Assembly (NCBI GenBank): GCA_947168815.1
Contig: CAMVNG010000001.1
Location: 248,001 to 312,000 of the forward strand
DNA: 64,000 nt
DNA from: an uncultured bacterium
Lineage (GTDB): Bacteria > Patescibacteriota > Gracilibacteria > Absconditabacterales > Absconditicoccaceae
Direction of reading: 5' to 3'
The notes under the pieces were generated by a model. The model saw nothing but the letters and a program-made list of their open reading frames with translations. It searched no databases and was not told the DNA's origin. Both the position numbers and the translations under genes were made by a program. Below are positions 1-10,962 of the stretch, piece by piece (the first letter of the stretch is position 1; each line of letters opens with the position of its first letter).

Positions 1-318
1 ATATTTATCTTTGAGAAAACTTAAAATTGGGAAACTATCATCATATGGAACAATCTTTCCCAAATCTTTTTGCACTGTATTAATAAATGCTTCTTTCTTC
101 TTTTTTGAAGGGAAAGGAATAGCATCTAAAACAGAATCAAAATCTTGTATACTCTTTATAAGATTATATATTTCTTTTTGTTTACTAGCTGAAAAATCCT
201 TCAATACATCTCTAATTTTCAAACCAGAAGGTACTAAAAGAGTTCAATACGCATCAAAAACAATCGTATTAACATCCATCAATTCATTTGCTATAATATG
301 ATCTTCTGTAATTTTCAT
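1..318 (-). CDS. HAD-superfamily hydrolase, C-terminus beyond window
   Basis: Reads from an ATG at 318 leftwards off the window edge, so only the first ~106 residues are seen. Residues ~20-27 are VFDAYGTLL, the HAD motif I (hhhDxxGTh) whose first Asp is the phosphoryl nucleophile; here the G is TGA. The rest is a helical cap-like stretch rich in Lys. The family covers phosphatases and dehalogenases, and no substrate can be named from this part. It is divergent from rarA, with a 160-nt AT-rich gap that presumably holds both promoters. A second ATG 12 codons in is a possible alternative start. Confidence 0.7.
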
Positions 319-479
319 TTTTTCGAAAAAACCTAAATTTCTTCTTTTCTTTCTAGAAACATTATAGGGAAATTTCTGAATACTATCAAGAAGAATTTAT
401 TATACTTTAAACAAGAGATTCCTTGCAATCAAATTAAGTATTATTAATATCATCAACATATTTAAGTTTTTCTATTTTA

Positions 480-1667
480 ATGGAACCACTATCTTCAATT
501 TTACGTCCTAAAACATTAGAACACTTTGTTGGGCAGCATCATTTGGTTGATAAATGAATGCCAATTTCTACGTTCCTAGAAAATAAGAAAATTCCTTCTA
601 TGCTTTTTCGATGACCTCCAGGATGTTGAAAAACAACACTTGCTGAAATTATCGCTCAAAGTATAAATGCTGAATTCTTTCAACTTTCATGAGTAAGAAG
701 TAAAAAAGAAGATTTAACAGAAATTATCAAAAAAGCAGAATTAAATCAAAAATATTGAACACCAACTCTTGTATTTTTAGACGAAATACACCGTCGGAAT
801 AAATCACAACAAGACACTCTCTTACCTTTTGTTGAAAAAGGGACAATAACATTAATTTGAGCAACCACAGAAAATCCTAGTTTCACTGTTAATAACGCTT
901 TACTAAGTCGTTGCCGTCTTTTTGTATTCGAGAGTATTAACCAGGAAGATATTTTTAAATTTCTAAAAGAACAAAAAGACACAATAATAAAACATTACCC
1001 TTGAATAGAAATACCAGATAACGTTCTAGAATTTTTAGCAAAGAATACCAATTGAGACTTAAGAAATGCCATCAATCTTTTAGAATCTGCATTATTACTC
1101 CTTGGAAAATGAGAATTAACAGAAGAACTATTGATAAAAGCATGAACTCAAAAAGTATATTATGATAGAGATGGTGAAGAACATTATAACATAATCTCAG
1201 CTGTACATAAATCACTACGTGATTCAGATCCACATGCTGCATGTTATTGGATCCAAAGAATGCTAGCTTGATGAGAAGATCCACTTTATATTGCTAGACG
1301 CTTATTACGTTTTGCTAGTGAAGACATCTGATTAGCTGATAATAATGCACTTTTATTAGCAAATCAAGTATATGATGCAATTCAAAAAATTGGTATGCCT
1401 GAATGTGGAATATTCTTGATGCAATTAGCTGTATATCTTGCAAAAGCTCCAAAATCAAATCTTGTATATAAAATTGATTTAGCAACAAAAGAAGATATCA
1501 ATAAATTTGGAAATCTTCCAGTCCCAATGCATATTAGAAATGCACCAACCAAAATGATGAAAGATTTATGATATTGAGCATGATATAAATACGCACACGA
1601 TTACCCTTGAGCAAAAGTAGAACAAGAACATTTTCCAGAAGAGCTCAAAGGAAGAAAATATTTTTAA
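480..1667 (+). CDS. rarA: Replication-associated recombination protein A (AAA+ ATPase)
   Basis: 395 aa, a little shorter than the usual ~430. The Walker A motif GPPGCGKTT lies near residue 45 (two of its glycines are TGA). Walker B and the family signature follow: [14 protein letters not shown], then GATTENPSF. The C-terminal RarA helical domain ([13 protein letters not shown]) is complete. RarA/MgsA is a clamp-loader-like tetrameric ATPase that acts at stalled forks with SSB. ATG 480 is chosen because [19 protein letters not shown] aligns with the family N-terminus. murG starts 14 nt after the stop, so rarA-murG-murC probably form one transcript. Confidence 0.95.
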
Positions 1668-1681
1668 TCACCATTACGAAT

Positions 1682-2758
1682 ATGAAAAAGGTAACAATAG
1701 CTCGAGCTGGATGAGGAACATGAGGACATGTGTTTCCTATAAAAAGTCTAATCGAATACCTCAACACTTCTAATCATGCAAAAGAGGTTGAAAAAATGTA
1801 CTGGTTCTGAAAAAAAGCAAGTTTAGAAGAAGAAACATGTAAAACACTTCAAAAATCTATAAATAATCTCTTTTTTCTACGCATTAATTCTTGAAAACGA
1901 AGAAGAGAAAAATCCATCTGAGCATTTATAAAAAATATAAAAGATCTTTTCTTATTCTCCTACTGAATTCTTCAATCACTAATTCTTATCAAAAAACATA
2001 AGATTGATGTTGTTTTCTGTAAATGAGGATATGTAGCACTCCCCGTTGTATTTGCAGCAAAGTTATTATGAAAAAGAATAATTGTCCATGAATCTGATGT
2101 TCATCCATGACTTGTAAACCGCATAGCATCAAAATATGCAGATAAATCATTTACTTGATTTGAAAACGTCTTTCCAAAAGCAACTGTTGTATGACAAATA
2201 CTATCAAATGAACTAATAACTCCTGAGGCAAAACCTTCTCAAAAAACAAAAGTATTCGTAATGTGATGATCCCAAGGATCTAAAGACTTATATGAAGGTC
2301 TAGCAAAAGTGCTTAGTACCAACCAAGAACTTAACAATATGCATTTCGATATAGTTCTATGAAAATTAAATCAAAATTTAAAACCCGTCTTTTCATCAAT
2401 GGAAAACGTTTCTTGCTATGACTTTTTAACACAAAAAGAAATGGGAGAACATTATACTTCAGCTGATATTGCAATAACAAGAGCTGGGACAACATCACTT
2501 GCAGAACAAGAGCTTTTTGATTTGAAACTCATAATGGTTCCAATACCACGAACACACGATCAAAAAGATAATGCAAAACGATATGTAAAACATCATGAAG
2601 GAATACTATTAGAACAAGATGATTCAGAATTCCTAAAAAAATTAGAAAAAACCCTTATTTCTTTGAAATCATATAAGAAAAAATTATCTTGAAGAAACAA
2701 AGAAGAAATCATAAATAAATCAAAAGAATCAATTATCACAACTATTCTTTATTCATAA
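1682..2758 (+). CDS. murG: UDP-GlcNAc:lipid-pyrophosphoryl-MurNAc-pentapeptide GlcNAc transferase
   Basis: 358 aa, normal length. The membrane-associated GT28 enzyme that turns lipid I into lipid II. The N-terminal loop reads AGGGTGGHVFP with two TGA glycines, which is among the clearest proofs of UGA=Gly here. Other family blocks: HESDVHPGLVNRI, VMGGSQGSKDLYE, and the UDP-GlcNAc site TRAGTTSLAEQ followed by VPIPRTHDQKDNA. About 15 of its 25 or so glycines are TGA by hand count. It lies 14 nt after rarA and 10 nt before murC. Confidence 0.96.
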
Positions 2759-2768
2759 AAAAAACAAT

Positions 2769-4169
2769 ATGCATATAGTTATTGTCTGAGCAGGAGGAAG
2801 TTGAATTTCAAACTTAGCTCATATAATATGGGACCTTTGATATAAAAATATTATTGCAATTGATGGTTTTGAAAGCCAAATAACCCAATCATTAGAAAAA
2901 AAAGGAATTAGTGTAAAAATAGGACACTGAAAATATGAAATAAAAGAAGATGATATCGTTATTTATTCAGAAGCAGTTAAAGATTCTCCAGAAGTTCAAA
3001 AAGCTTTTCAATTAAAAAAAGAAAAACATTTACCTTTAAAAATATGGAACTATTTTGAATTTCTTTGAGAACTAAGCAAATATTTTAGAACCATTTGAAT
3101 TTCAGGAACAAATGGGAAATCAAGTTCAACTGCATTAGCAATAGTAAGTTGAAAAAAACTAATAAATGATTTGGGGTTATGAATTGTTTGAGCTCTAGTA
3201 CCAGATCTTTGAAATATGAGCTATTATCTAGCCGAAGATAAAAAAGAAGAATTCCATCAACTATTCGATTTCATTTTTACAGGGAAAAAACTCCCTTATG
3301 AACTTATTAAGAAATACTATTTTATCCTAGAAGCATGTGAATATAAAAGACATTTTCTTCATCTGGATTTAGAATATCTCCTAATAACAAACCTAGAATT
3401 AGATCATACTGATTACTACAAAGATTTTGAAGATTACAAATCTGCATTCATACAAATGAATCAAAATACAAAAAAAGAAACCTTAGTTTTAGAAAATAAT
3501 GATAAAAATACAATAAAATCAGACTTTTCATGATTTAAAAATCTAAAAGAAATTCCTATACAACACTTCGAATTAGAACATGTTCGATGAAAGCACACAG
3601 ACTGTAATGCATCCTTAATTTTATGACTTTTAAAAACGCTTAACCCTAAATTAAGTGATGAAGAAATAATAAAAACATTTTCACCTTTCAAATGAATTCG
3701 AAGAAGATTAGAATACCTCTGAGAAACAGAAAAGGGAAGTAAAATATATACAGATTATGGGCACATAGCATCATCTCTCACACTCTGATATCAAACCCTA
3801 AAAGAACGTTATCCAAATAAAAAAATTATATGAGTTTTCCAACCTCACCAAATACACAGAGTTTTACTAGGATGGGAAGATTTCAAAAAAGCATTACAAC
3901 AATTTGATACTAGTATTATTTATGATATTTATGCAGCAAGAGAACCTCTAGAAAGTTTTAAAGACGAACCATTATTTAAAGAACAACAATTTAAATCAGT
4001 TACAGAATTTTGAGAATACTTTGCTAAAGATATAGGAACTGAATATATCGATTCTTTTGAATTACTAGAAAAAAAACTTAAAGAAATTTCAGATAAGGAT
4101 ACTATTACAGCATTTTTTACAGCTGGAGATTTGGATTTTAAGATAAGAAATTCAGATTTAATCTCCTAA
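2769..4169 (+). CDS. murC: UDP-N-acetylmuramate-L-alanine ligase
   Basis: 466 aa, full length. ATP-dependent Mur ligase that adds the first L-Ala to UDP-MurNAc in the cytoplasm. The N-terminal Rossmann-like domain starts HIVIVGAGGSGISNLA. The central ATP loop is GISGTNGKSS (residues ~110-119), followed by EACEYKRHFLHLD and TNLELDHTDYY, and a C-terminal domain with IYTDYGHIASS and FQPHQIHR. It follows murG by 10 nt. MurC fits better than Mpl because of its place after murG. Its stop is 3 nt from the stop of the convergent deaminase gene. Confidence 0.93.
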
Positions 4170-4172
4170 TAT

Positions 4173-4658
4173 CTAATACTGTTCAACTTCATCATAAACA
4201 AATTCAAGTTGAATACCAACCTGCTTGAACATTTCTTCACTTTCTGCACCAGCATGATATTTTTTTTCGCAAACTACTCTTTTTATTCAACAGTTAATGA
4301 TCATCATTGCACAGGCTCTACATGGAGTCATCTTACAATAAAGAGTGGATCCATCCAAAGGAATTCACAATTTAGCAGCCTGACAAATTGCATTTTGCTC
4401 TGCATGAACAGTCCTCATACAATGTGTTGATACATGTCAAGTTTCATCCTTAACCTCTTTCAATAAATGACCAACATCATCACAATGAGGTAATCCTCTT
4501 GGAGCTCAAACATATCATGATACAAGAATTTGATGATCTTTAGCAATAACGCATCAGCTTTTTCAGCGATCGCATGTAGCTCTTTTTGCTATAGCTCTAC
4601 ACACTTCCATAAAGTATTCATCCCAAGAAGGACGATTATTTCATTGAACGTTTTCCAT
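4173..4658 (-). CDS. Deoxycytidylate (dCMP) deaminase family
   Basis: 161 aa. Zn-dependent deaminase: the HAEQNAI motif (His ligand and catalytic Glu) is followed by TPCRACAMMIINCGIKRVV with the two Cys ligands. The N-terminal SWDEYFMEVCRAIAKRATCDRG block is typical of dCMP deaminase/ComEB. It would turn dCMP into dUMP for thymidylate synthesis. Convergent with murC and divergent from the DUF1846 gene. A second, more distant deaminase lies at 62846-63331. Confidence 0.88.
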
Positions 4659-4735
4659 AGTAATAAATAGAAAATAAAGCATTTTCATATTTTTATTTTT
4701 TGTAAAGGTCTTTTCAAGAAAATTATTTACCCTGT

Positions 4736-4764
4736 TTGACTTTAGACAAGAAAAGTTCTATAAT
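4736..4764 (+). promoter_or_regulatory. sigma70-type promoter for DUF1846 gene
   Basis: TTGACT (4736-4741), a 17-nt spacer, then a perfect TATAAT (4759-4764), ending 36 nt before the ATG at 4801. Confidence 0.8.
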
Positions 4765-4800
4765 TTCTTAAAGGTTTTATTAGTGAAAACAAAAACAAAT

Positions 4801-5724
4801 ATGGGAAACGCTTTTAATTCAAAAAAGTATCTAGAAAAAGTCCTTGAAGAAATCAAGGAAAGAAGCGAGAAAACAAAAGGAAAGCTCTATGTAGAAATCA
4901 ATTGAAAACTCTTAGAGGATGATTTTGCACAAAGAATTTTTCCTTGATATGACGCTGAAAACAAAAAAAAGGTAATTGTAACCTTAAAAAATGAATTAGA
5001 GATTTTTTTATGTGCTAACGCATCTTGAATTATCGAAAATTATCCAATTACAAAAAAACAAATCCCATATACCCAACATCTAGAACATACTTTAAAAAGA
5101 ATTGAAACCATTACTTCAATAAAACCACACCTAGTAATCACTAATATCAATCCTGAAGAAATGTATGATATTATCTACAATTTCGAAATAAGATTTCAAA
5201 AAAAATGATATAAAGTTTGGGAAAACTATGTAAAAAAAGGATTCCCAATGAATAAAACTACTTTACTAAGTGAAAACGGATTCTGAAATGACGACCATAT
5301 CCCTGTTATGAAAAAAATTGTTTTTATAACTGGGATATGAGACAATAGCTGGAAACTCGCAACTGCTATAGGACAAATCTATCAAGACCATGAGATAGGA
5401 ATGGAATCAAGCTTTGCATGTTTTCAAACACTTCCTATTAGTGAATTAAGCCCTGAAGACCCAATTAATCAAGCATGGGAAAAAAGAAGAGCTACAGAAA
5501 AAGCAGTTCAAGATGAATGAGGAGAAACAGTTTGAGATTGTATACAAGAAAGTTTTGAAATTATAAAAGATCTTCTCTGAGAAGTTGTAGAAGATGACAA
5601 CATTATCAAAGGATATACCAAAGCAAGCGATATGATAATTTGCCCTACATTTGAAGCTATAGAAAATATGGAAGAAATTAAAAAACTTGCTGAAAAAGAA
5701 ATCGAAGAACTTAACAAACAATAA
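4801..5724 (+). CDS. DUF1846 family protein, short form
   Basis: 307 aa. The N-terminus (KLYVEINGKLLEDDFAQRI, FPGYDAENKKKVIVTLK) and the middle (GFGNDDHIPVMKKIVFITG, then WKLATAIGQIYQDHEIGME) match the DUF1846 family from memory. Most members are ~500 aa, so about 200 C-terminal residues are missing; the end EIKKLAEKEIEELNKQ is charged and helical. Function is not established. An in-frame GTG at 4783 would add six residues; ATG was preferred. It has its own strong promoter and a terminator, so it is a single-gene unit. Confidence 0.72.
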
Positions 5725-5744
5725 AACTACACTAAAAAAATCCA

Positions 5745-5767
5745 GCACTAATAGTGCGGTTTTTTTT
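5745..5767 (+). terminator. intrinsic terminator after DUF1846 gene
   Basis: Stem GCACT/AGTGC (5745-5749 and 5753-5757) with a 3-nt loop, then a run of eight T from 5760. Confidence 0.8.
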
Positions 5768-5784
5768 ATTACAAAAGAAAAATC

Positions 5785-5813
5785 TTGATTTTAAATCAAT
5801 AATTAAATATATC
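5785..5813 (+). promoter_or_regulatory. putative promoter of the TGA-free gene at 5838
   Basis: TTGATT (5785-5790), a 17-nt AT-rich spacer, then TATATC (5808-5813), 24 nt before the ATG. The -35 is good and the -10 is weak. Confidence 0.45.
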
Positions 5814-5837
5814 TAAAGCAACAAAAACATAAAGCGT

Positions 5838-6308
5838 ATGAAAAAATTCTTACAAACAAAAAGATTCTTTCTCGAAAGAGAAATGACTATTGCTGAATTG
5901 CTTGATCTTCTCAGTGAGATACTTATCTCTTATCTCCCAGCAAACCAAGAAGAATATAAATTCATGGATGAATGGGACACTGCAATTTCCGACGCTAAAA
6001 AACAACCAAGTTTTTATTTCCACAGTAACGGATATTACGAGCAAGAAGATCTCGAATACTTCGAAAGTTGCCTGTTGCATGTCAACAGTGGAATGCTAAC
6101 TATCCTTCACAACAAGAAAAAGAAAAATAATTCATTCCCCATCACTCCAAATGGAACAGAAGAAATTAATGGCTTTGCTATTCTTCCTCCATGGGCAAGA
6201 GAAGAGGACAAAAATGAAAAAATTGAGAACTTTCTCAAAGAATTTGCAAAATGTTCTGAAACCTACTGTAATACAATAGGAGTTAAGATTAGCTTCATTG
6301 AAGGATAA
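5838..6308 (+). CDS. Orphan soluble protein, TGA-free gene
   Basis: 156 aa, family not recognised. It begins MKKFLQTKRFFLEREMTIAE and ends with a KIENFLKEFAKCSETY helix; no membrane segment or signal peptide. All six glycines are GGN and there is no TGA, whereas neighbours use TGA for half or more of their glycines. Codon choice also has more C-ending codons (CTC, ATC, GAC) than nearby genes. It stands alone between two terminators and has its own promoter. Possibly acquired from a standard-code donor or phage; the function is unknown. Confidence 0.7.
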   Translation: MKKFLQTKRFFLEREMTIAELLDLLSEILISYLPANQEEYKFMDEWDTAISDAKKQPSFYFHSNGYYEQEDLEYFESCLLHVNSGMLTILHNKKKKNNSFPITPNGTEEINGFAILPPWAREEDKNEKIENFLKEFAKCSETYCNTIGVKISFIEG

Positions 6309-6320
6309 ACTAACCAATAC

Positions 6321-6356
6321 AGAAGTTATAGATAATATTTATAACTTCTTTTTTTT
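6321..6356 (+). terminator. intrinsic terminator of the 5838 gene
   Basis: AGAAGTTATA (6321-6330) pairs with TATAACTTCT (6340-6349), followed by seven T. Confidence 0.85.
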
Positions 6357-6361
6357 AATAA

Positions 6362-6390
6362 AATAGTAGGATAGGAACTACCCTACTATT
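6362..6390 (-). terminator. hairpin terminating the convergent 6395 gene
   Basis: AATAGTAGG (6362-6370) pairs with CCTACTATT (6382-6390). Read on the minus strand it is followed by TTTATT, so the U-tail is weak. Confidence 0.6.
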
Positions 6391-6394
6391 ATTC

Positions 6395-6886
6395 TTAATA
6401 TTCAGAGAATTCTTCATCTTCAAGATAAGAGTCATGAGATTTTGGATCTCTCCACTCATAATATCCAAAAGTTAAAGTCTCCAATGTACTAGGGATATCT
6501 TCATTATTTTTAAAAATGATTACCCTGTAATTCAAAAGATCCTGAGTCAATTCCGAGAAATTAAAGGGGAAACGACGCTCTTTTTGAACACGTTTGATTG
6601 AAAACGAGATTCGAGGAAGATTACTAACATACGACTTTCCAAGTTTACTCTCTAAAAGCTTAAGATGATCAGTAATATCCTTCACCTCAACCCCCTCAAA
6701 AAGATTAAAATCAATCTTCTCAGCAAAAATCTCACACAGACAATTAAATTCTTGATAAGTCATCTTAAGATCAACTCTCAAATCTCCAAGAAGACGATCA
6801 AAAAAGAACGTTTTTACCTCTAACTGACCTTTCTTCGGAATATTCCTCAGAAACTGTTTCATTCTTAATTTTCTAAAACTTATCAT
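6395..6886 (-). CDS. Orphan soluble protein, TGA-free gene
   Basis: 163 aa, family not recognised. Basic N-terminus (MISFRKLRMKQFLRNIPKKG), mixed alpha/beta middle and a very acidic tail ending DSYLEDEEFSEY. All five glycines are GGN, with no TGA. It is convergent with the other TGA-free gene at 5838, and the two share an 86-nt gap that holds a terminator for each. The promoter at 6914-6942 is close to consensus. The acidic tail suggests a soluble interaction partner, but no function can be assigned. Confidence 0.7.
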   Translation of the reverse strand: MISFRKLRMKQFLRNIPKKGQLEVKTFFFDRLLGDLRVDLKMTYQEFNCLCEIFAEKIDFNLFEGVEVKDITDHLKLLESKLGKSYVSNLPRISFSIKRVQKERRFPFNFSELTQDLLNYRVIIFKNNEDIPSTLETLTFGYYEWRDPKSHDSYLEDEEFSEY

Positions 6887-6913
6887 AACTATTTGTTTTT
6901 TTTGTTTTTACCC

Positions 6914-6942
6914 ACTATAGTTAACTCCAATTCCAAAATCAA
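6914..6942 (-). promoter_or_regulatory. promoter of the 6395-6886 gene
   Basis: On the minus strand TTGATT (6942-6937), a 17-nt spacer, then TATAGT (6919-6914), 28 nt before the start codon. Confidence 0.75.
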
Positions 6943-7021
6943 CCTTTTTAGAAAAGCATATCTTTTTGCTTTTTACATTCCAAAAAGTATACTAACATCA
7001 ACATTTACATGAACCATGTGT

Positions 7022-9130
7022 ATGAAAAAATATATTCTCCTATTATTAATATGAATTCTATGAATCAATACTGCACTATGAGCATCGCATTGTTCTGATA
7101 GTAATATATCCTATTTAAAAGAACAGTTAAATCTTTGTAAATCAGAATGATATATTTGTAACCTATCTACTTCTGAAATAGAAAATCTCATAGAACAAGA
7201 AGAATCAAGATATCAAGAATGCTTAAAAGAAGAATCAAGAATAAACAATTTTAATACACTTCTAGAAAAAGCAAACTCTGCCTTTGACAACGGAAATTAT
7301 AAGGAGGCTATTTCATTATATAAAGCAATGAAAAATTATGATGATTGAACAAATACAAAAACACTAAATAATGCAATTTGAAGATGCTATTTCAATATTT
7401 GAAATGAGGCTTTTAATAAAAAAGATTACAATTTAGCAATCAGCAATTACAAGGAATGTTTAAATCTTGTACCTGACGATCCATCAACACTCTATAACAT
7501 TTGAATCTCATATGTATATCTCTGAGATGCACAAGCAATAACATACTTAGACAAGGCAAAATCACTTGCAAGCGATTCAGAATTAATAGAAAATATCAAA
7601 AAAGTTTATCCGCAAGCTCAAAGACTAGCAGAATTAGAAGAAAGTAAGAAACATCAAAGAACTAATGACCCACTAGCTTATAAACAATATTATCTATCAT
7701 GATTAAATATTTTTTCAGCACGGGAAAAACTACCATTACATTCAACACAAGTAATCATAGCTATTATCGATGATTGAGTTGACACAACACATCCAGATTT
7801 ATCTGAGAACATACGAACTAACCAATCAGAAATTTCATGAAATTGATTAGATGACGATAAAAACGGATATATTGATGATATTCATTGACGGAATTTCACA
7901 GATAATTCAGGAATATTAAATGTTAAAGGGAAACATTGAACGATGGTAGCAGGAATCATCGCATGAAAACTAAATAACAATATTTGAATTGCGTGAATTA
8001 CTCCAAATGTAAAAATTATACCACTAGTCGTAGGAGATATATGAGGGAAAGCTGATGGATATTACATCGCAAAGGCGATAGATTATGCAATAGATAACTG
8101 AGCGAATATTATCAATATCAGTCTATGAGGAGATCGATGAGATTATAAAGACATCTATTCAGAATATTTCAAAAAAGCAAATGAAAAAGGAATAATTGTT
8201 GTAGTCGCTGCATGAAATTGAGATAACGATACAAGTGAAAATAGTAATTGAATTAACACTTCTGTAAATAAAATATCTCCTGTATGTGATGAAGTAAACG
8301 AAAAAACTGTTATTTGAGTTTGAGCATTAAAAACCGATGGAACTTTAACAAAACGATCAAATTTCGGAAGTTGTGTCGACGTTTATAGTTTCTGAGAAGA
8401 AGTTTACAGCACAACAGTAAACGCTTTTGAAAAAGAAGAAACTAAAGAAAATGAACCATATAATTACTGAGCATGAACATCTTTTGCAGCTCCTATGATT
8501 GCCTGAATAATTGGACTCTGATACAACATTTATGGAAAAATTGATCCTATCACAGTATTTGATGCTCTCAAGAATGCTAGAGAAGGGAATATTATTAATA
8601 CTGTTAAATATTTAGACAATCTTTCTGCAACCATAGGAGAATTAAACAGAGCAATTACATGGATGCACGAAAAAGGATTAACAATTCATGATACTCCAAG
8701 CACCTTCAAATATGCAAATCCTTTAAGAAGGGATGAAGCTGCTAAATTCTTTGTACAATATGCAAAAGAAGTATTATGAAAGAAGCCAGACTACAACAAA
8801 GAAAATTGTAATTTCAAAGACTTAGATAAAGCATGGAGCGATCTTAGGAACATAGCCATCGAATCATGCCAATTATGACTCTTCCAATGATCAAATTGAT
8901 ATTTCAAACCAGATAGTCAACTTAGTAATGCGCAAGCAATTACAGTATTTATGAGACTATTAAAAGGATATATGGATGAAAGTTGATCTCACTATGCAAA
9001 TAAATATTTTAGTGAAGCTTGGAATTTAGGACTTATTTCCTGAACAGCCTTAGGGAACAGAAATAATTTTGATATCAGTGCAACAAGATGAGACGTTGCA
9101 TTAATGCTATATAGATGAAGAAATAAATAA
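7022..9130 (+). CDS. Secreted subtilisin-like protease with TPR-like and SLH-like domains
   Basis: 702 aa. A signal peptide (MKKYILLLLLIGILG, then A-L-G-A) is followed by a TPR-like helical region (~residues 75-200; ANSAFDNGNYKEAISLYKAM and similar) and an S8 peptidase domain. Catalytic residues: Asp ~250 in IIAIIDDGVD, His ~305 in KHGTMVAGI, Ser ~487 in GAGTSFAAPM; the oxyanion Asn is in AAGNG. The DKNGYIDDIHGRNF calcium-type loop is also present. The C-terminal ~130 residues resemble the SLH protein at 14675-15322 (RRDEAAKFF, WSDLRNIAIESCQLGLF). It is probably exported and held at the cell surface. ATG 7022 was chosen over 7016 because it starts the signal peptide cleanly. Confidence 0.9.
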
Positions 9131-9219
9131 TAATTATATACAACCCCAATCTGACTTGAAAAAACAATGAGAATAACTACACTTCTCTACAAGAAGTTTT
9201 TTATTATTACATTAATCTC

Positions 9220-10497
9220 ATGGAGAAAAAATTAACAGCATGAACTAAAAGTGACTATGTTATTAGCCTTAGCATTACTGATGAAGACAAAGCTCGTGTT
9301 AGAACTCATGTTCTTAACCATTTTGCTAAAGATATGAAAGTTCCTGGATTTAGAGTTGGAAAAGTTCCTATGCATATAGTAGAACAAAATATTCAACCTG
9401 CATACCTTGAAATGGCAATTGTAGAGCATCTTGTTAATGACGCTATTCAAGAAGTCCTTGAAGAAAATGCTTCAATTAAATTTATTGGAGAACCTTACGG
9501 ATACGATACTAAAACTGAAAAATGAGTTACTAAGGTAAGCTTCCATTTAGATGTATATCCTGAAGTAAGTACTGATGGTAAAAAATGGGAAAGTATTAAA
9601 ATGAAAGCTATTAAAGTAGAAGCTACAGATAAGGAAATTGAAGATTCTCTTCTAAATATCCAAAAAAATTATGCAGATTATAAAGATACTGATACTATTT
9701 CAGACAAGAACACCCTCTCAAAATTATGACTTGAATTCATTGATAAAAAATGAGAAGCTGTAGATAAATGAACTGCATATCTAGGAGAAACTGAATTCAA
9801 TGAAGATAAATTCTGGTCTAAAACTTTTAACGGTAAAAAGAAGGATGAAGTAATTGAACTCGCTTATGATGAAAAGAAATTACCACAAGTATTTCACGCA
9901 AAACACTGAGAACCTAAAACATTAAAAGTAACAGTTAAAGATGTTAAAGAAGTTGTTCTTCCAGAATTAAACGACAAAATGATTGGAAAACTTTTCTGAG
10001 AACAAGCAGAAGTAAAAACATATGATGAACTAAGAGCTTATATTAAAAACGAAATCCTCAAACAAAAACAAGATAGCGAACTTATTAAAACAATTGAAGA
10101 TTATCTAAACGATATTAGAAAAGCATGACTAAATGTTATTATTCCTGAAACAATCATCAATCAAGAATTTAACACAAGGATGCAAAATCTTAAAGAAAGA
10201 TTTGGTTCTCAAGAAAAAGTAAGCGAATACTTTAAACAACTTTGAGAAGAAAAATCTAAAGCATTTGTTGAAGAAGTTAAAAAAGCTGCAACTGAAAGTC
10301 TTGAAAAATTCTTTATTCTTAACAAAGTTACAGAACATCTATGAATAAAGATTGATTGGACATCTAAAGATCAAGACAACCTCTTTGTTGAAAAAGAAAT
10401 ATATAATAAACTCGTTTGAGAATTACCAAACGCAGAAGGGAAAAAAGAGCCAGCTAAAAAAGCTACTAAAAAAGCAACTAAAAAAGAAGAAAAATAA
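9220..10497 (+). CDS. tig: Trigger factor
   Basis: 425 aa. Ribosome-associated chaperone. The N-terminal ribosome-binding signature is FAKDMKVPGFRVGKVPMHIV (family GFRpGKaP), followed by a divergent central domain and the helical C-terminal arms (LKERFGSQEKVSEYFKQLGE). The C-terminus is a repeated Lys/Ala tail (AKKATKKATKKEEK). A clear terminator follows, so it is probably monocistronic. Confidence 0.88.
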
Positions 10498-10508
10498 TTT
10501 AAATAAAT

Positions 10509-10537
10509 GCCCTGAAACACTTTCTTCAGGGCTTTTT
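10509..10537 (+). terminator. tig terminator
   Basis: GCCCTGAA (10509-10516) pairs perfectly with TTCAGGGC (10525-10532), followed by TTTTT. Confidence 0.9.
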
Positions 10538-10558
10538 ATTCTCTCGTTACAACAATAA

Positions 10559-10741
10559 ATGTGGAAATTTATAAAGGATTTTCTCATTTACCCTTTCGAT
10601 TCCAATAAACAGAATAACAAATTTGGAAAATTTTTAACAACACTTTTTAAAGATTTTCCCGCATTTTTTTGGATAAAACCAACATTTAAAAAAGTATTAG
10701 CATTCCCATTTATAGTAATACATGCTCTTTTTAGAAAATAA
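10559..10741 (+). CDS. Small aromatic-rich hypothetical protein
   Basis: 60 aa, basic and rich in Phe (MWKFIKDFLIYPFDS at the N-terminus, IVIHALFRK at the end). The C-terminal third could lie in a membrane. It has only one glycine (GGA) and no TGA. It sits between the tig terminator and the His/Cys-rich gene, whose ATG is 11 nt downstream, so the two may be co-transcribed. Not recognised; it could be a chance ORF. Confidence 0.45.
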   Translation: MWKFIKDFLIYPFDSNKQNNKFGKFLTTLFKDFPAFFWIKPTFKKVLAFPFIVIHALFRK

Positions 10742-10752
10742 TAATCATTTAA

Positions 10753-10962
10753 ATGAAAAACTTAGAAGTAAGTGAAACAACCTATAATAATTTCATGAAA
10801 TTCAAAAAAGCTGTTGAAGATAATTCTTGAGAAAAAGTTACAGACGATGAAGTCCTTGATTTTATGATTAGAGCCATTATGAGCTCAGTTGAATTAGGTG
10901 ATGAAGAAGATGAACATGAATGCGACCATGATCACTGCTGTGGACATTGCCACCATCATTAG
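10753..10962 (+). CDS. Small protein with His/Cys metal-binding tail
   Basis: 69 aa. An acidic helical body (KVTDDEVLDFMIRAIMSSVE) is followed by DEEDEHECDHDHCCGHCHHH, in which about 11 of the last 18 residues are His or Cys. The tail is a plausible site for Zn, Ni, Co or Cu storage or delivery, similar in kind to metallochaperone tails, but no family is recognised. The TAG stop overlaps the stop of the convergent methyltransferase gene by two bases. Confidence 0.75.
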
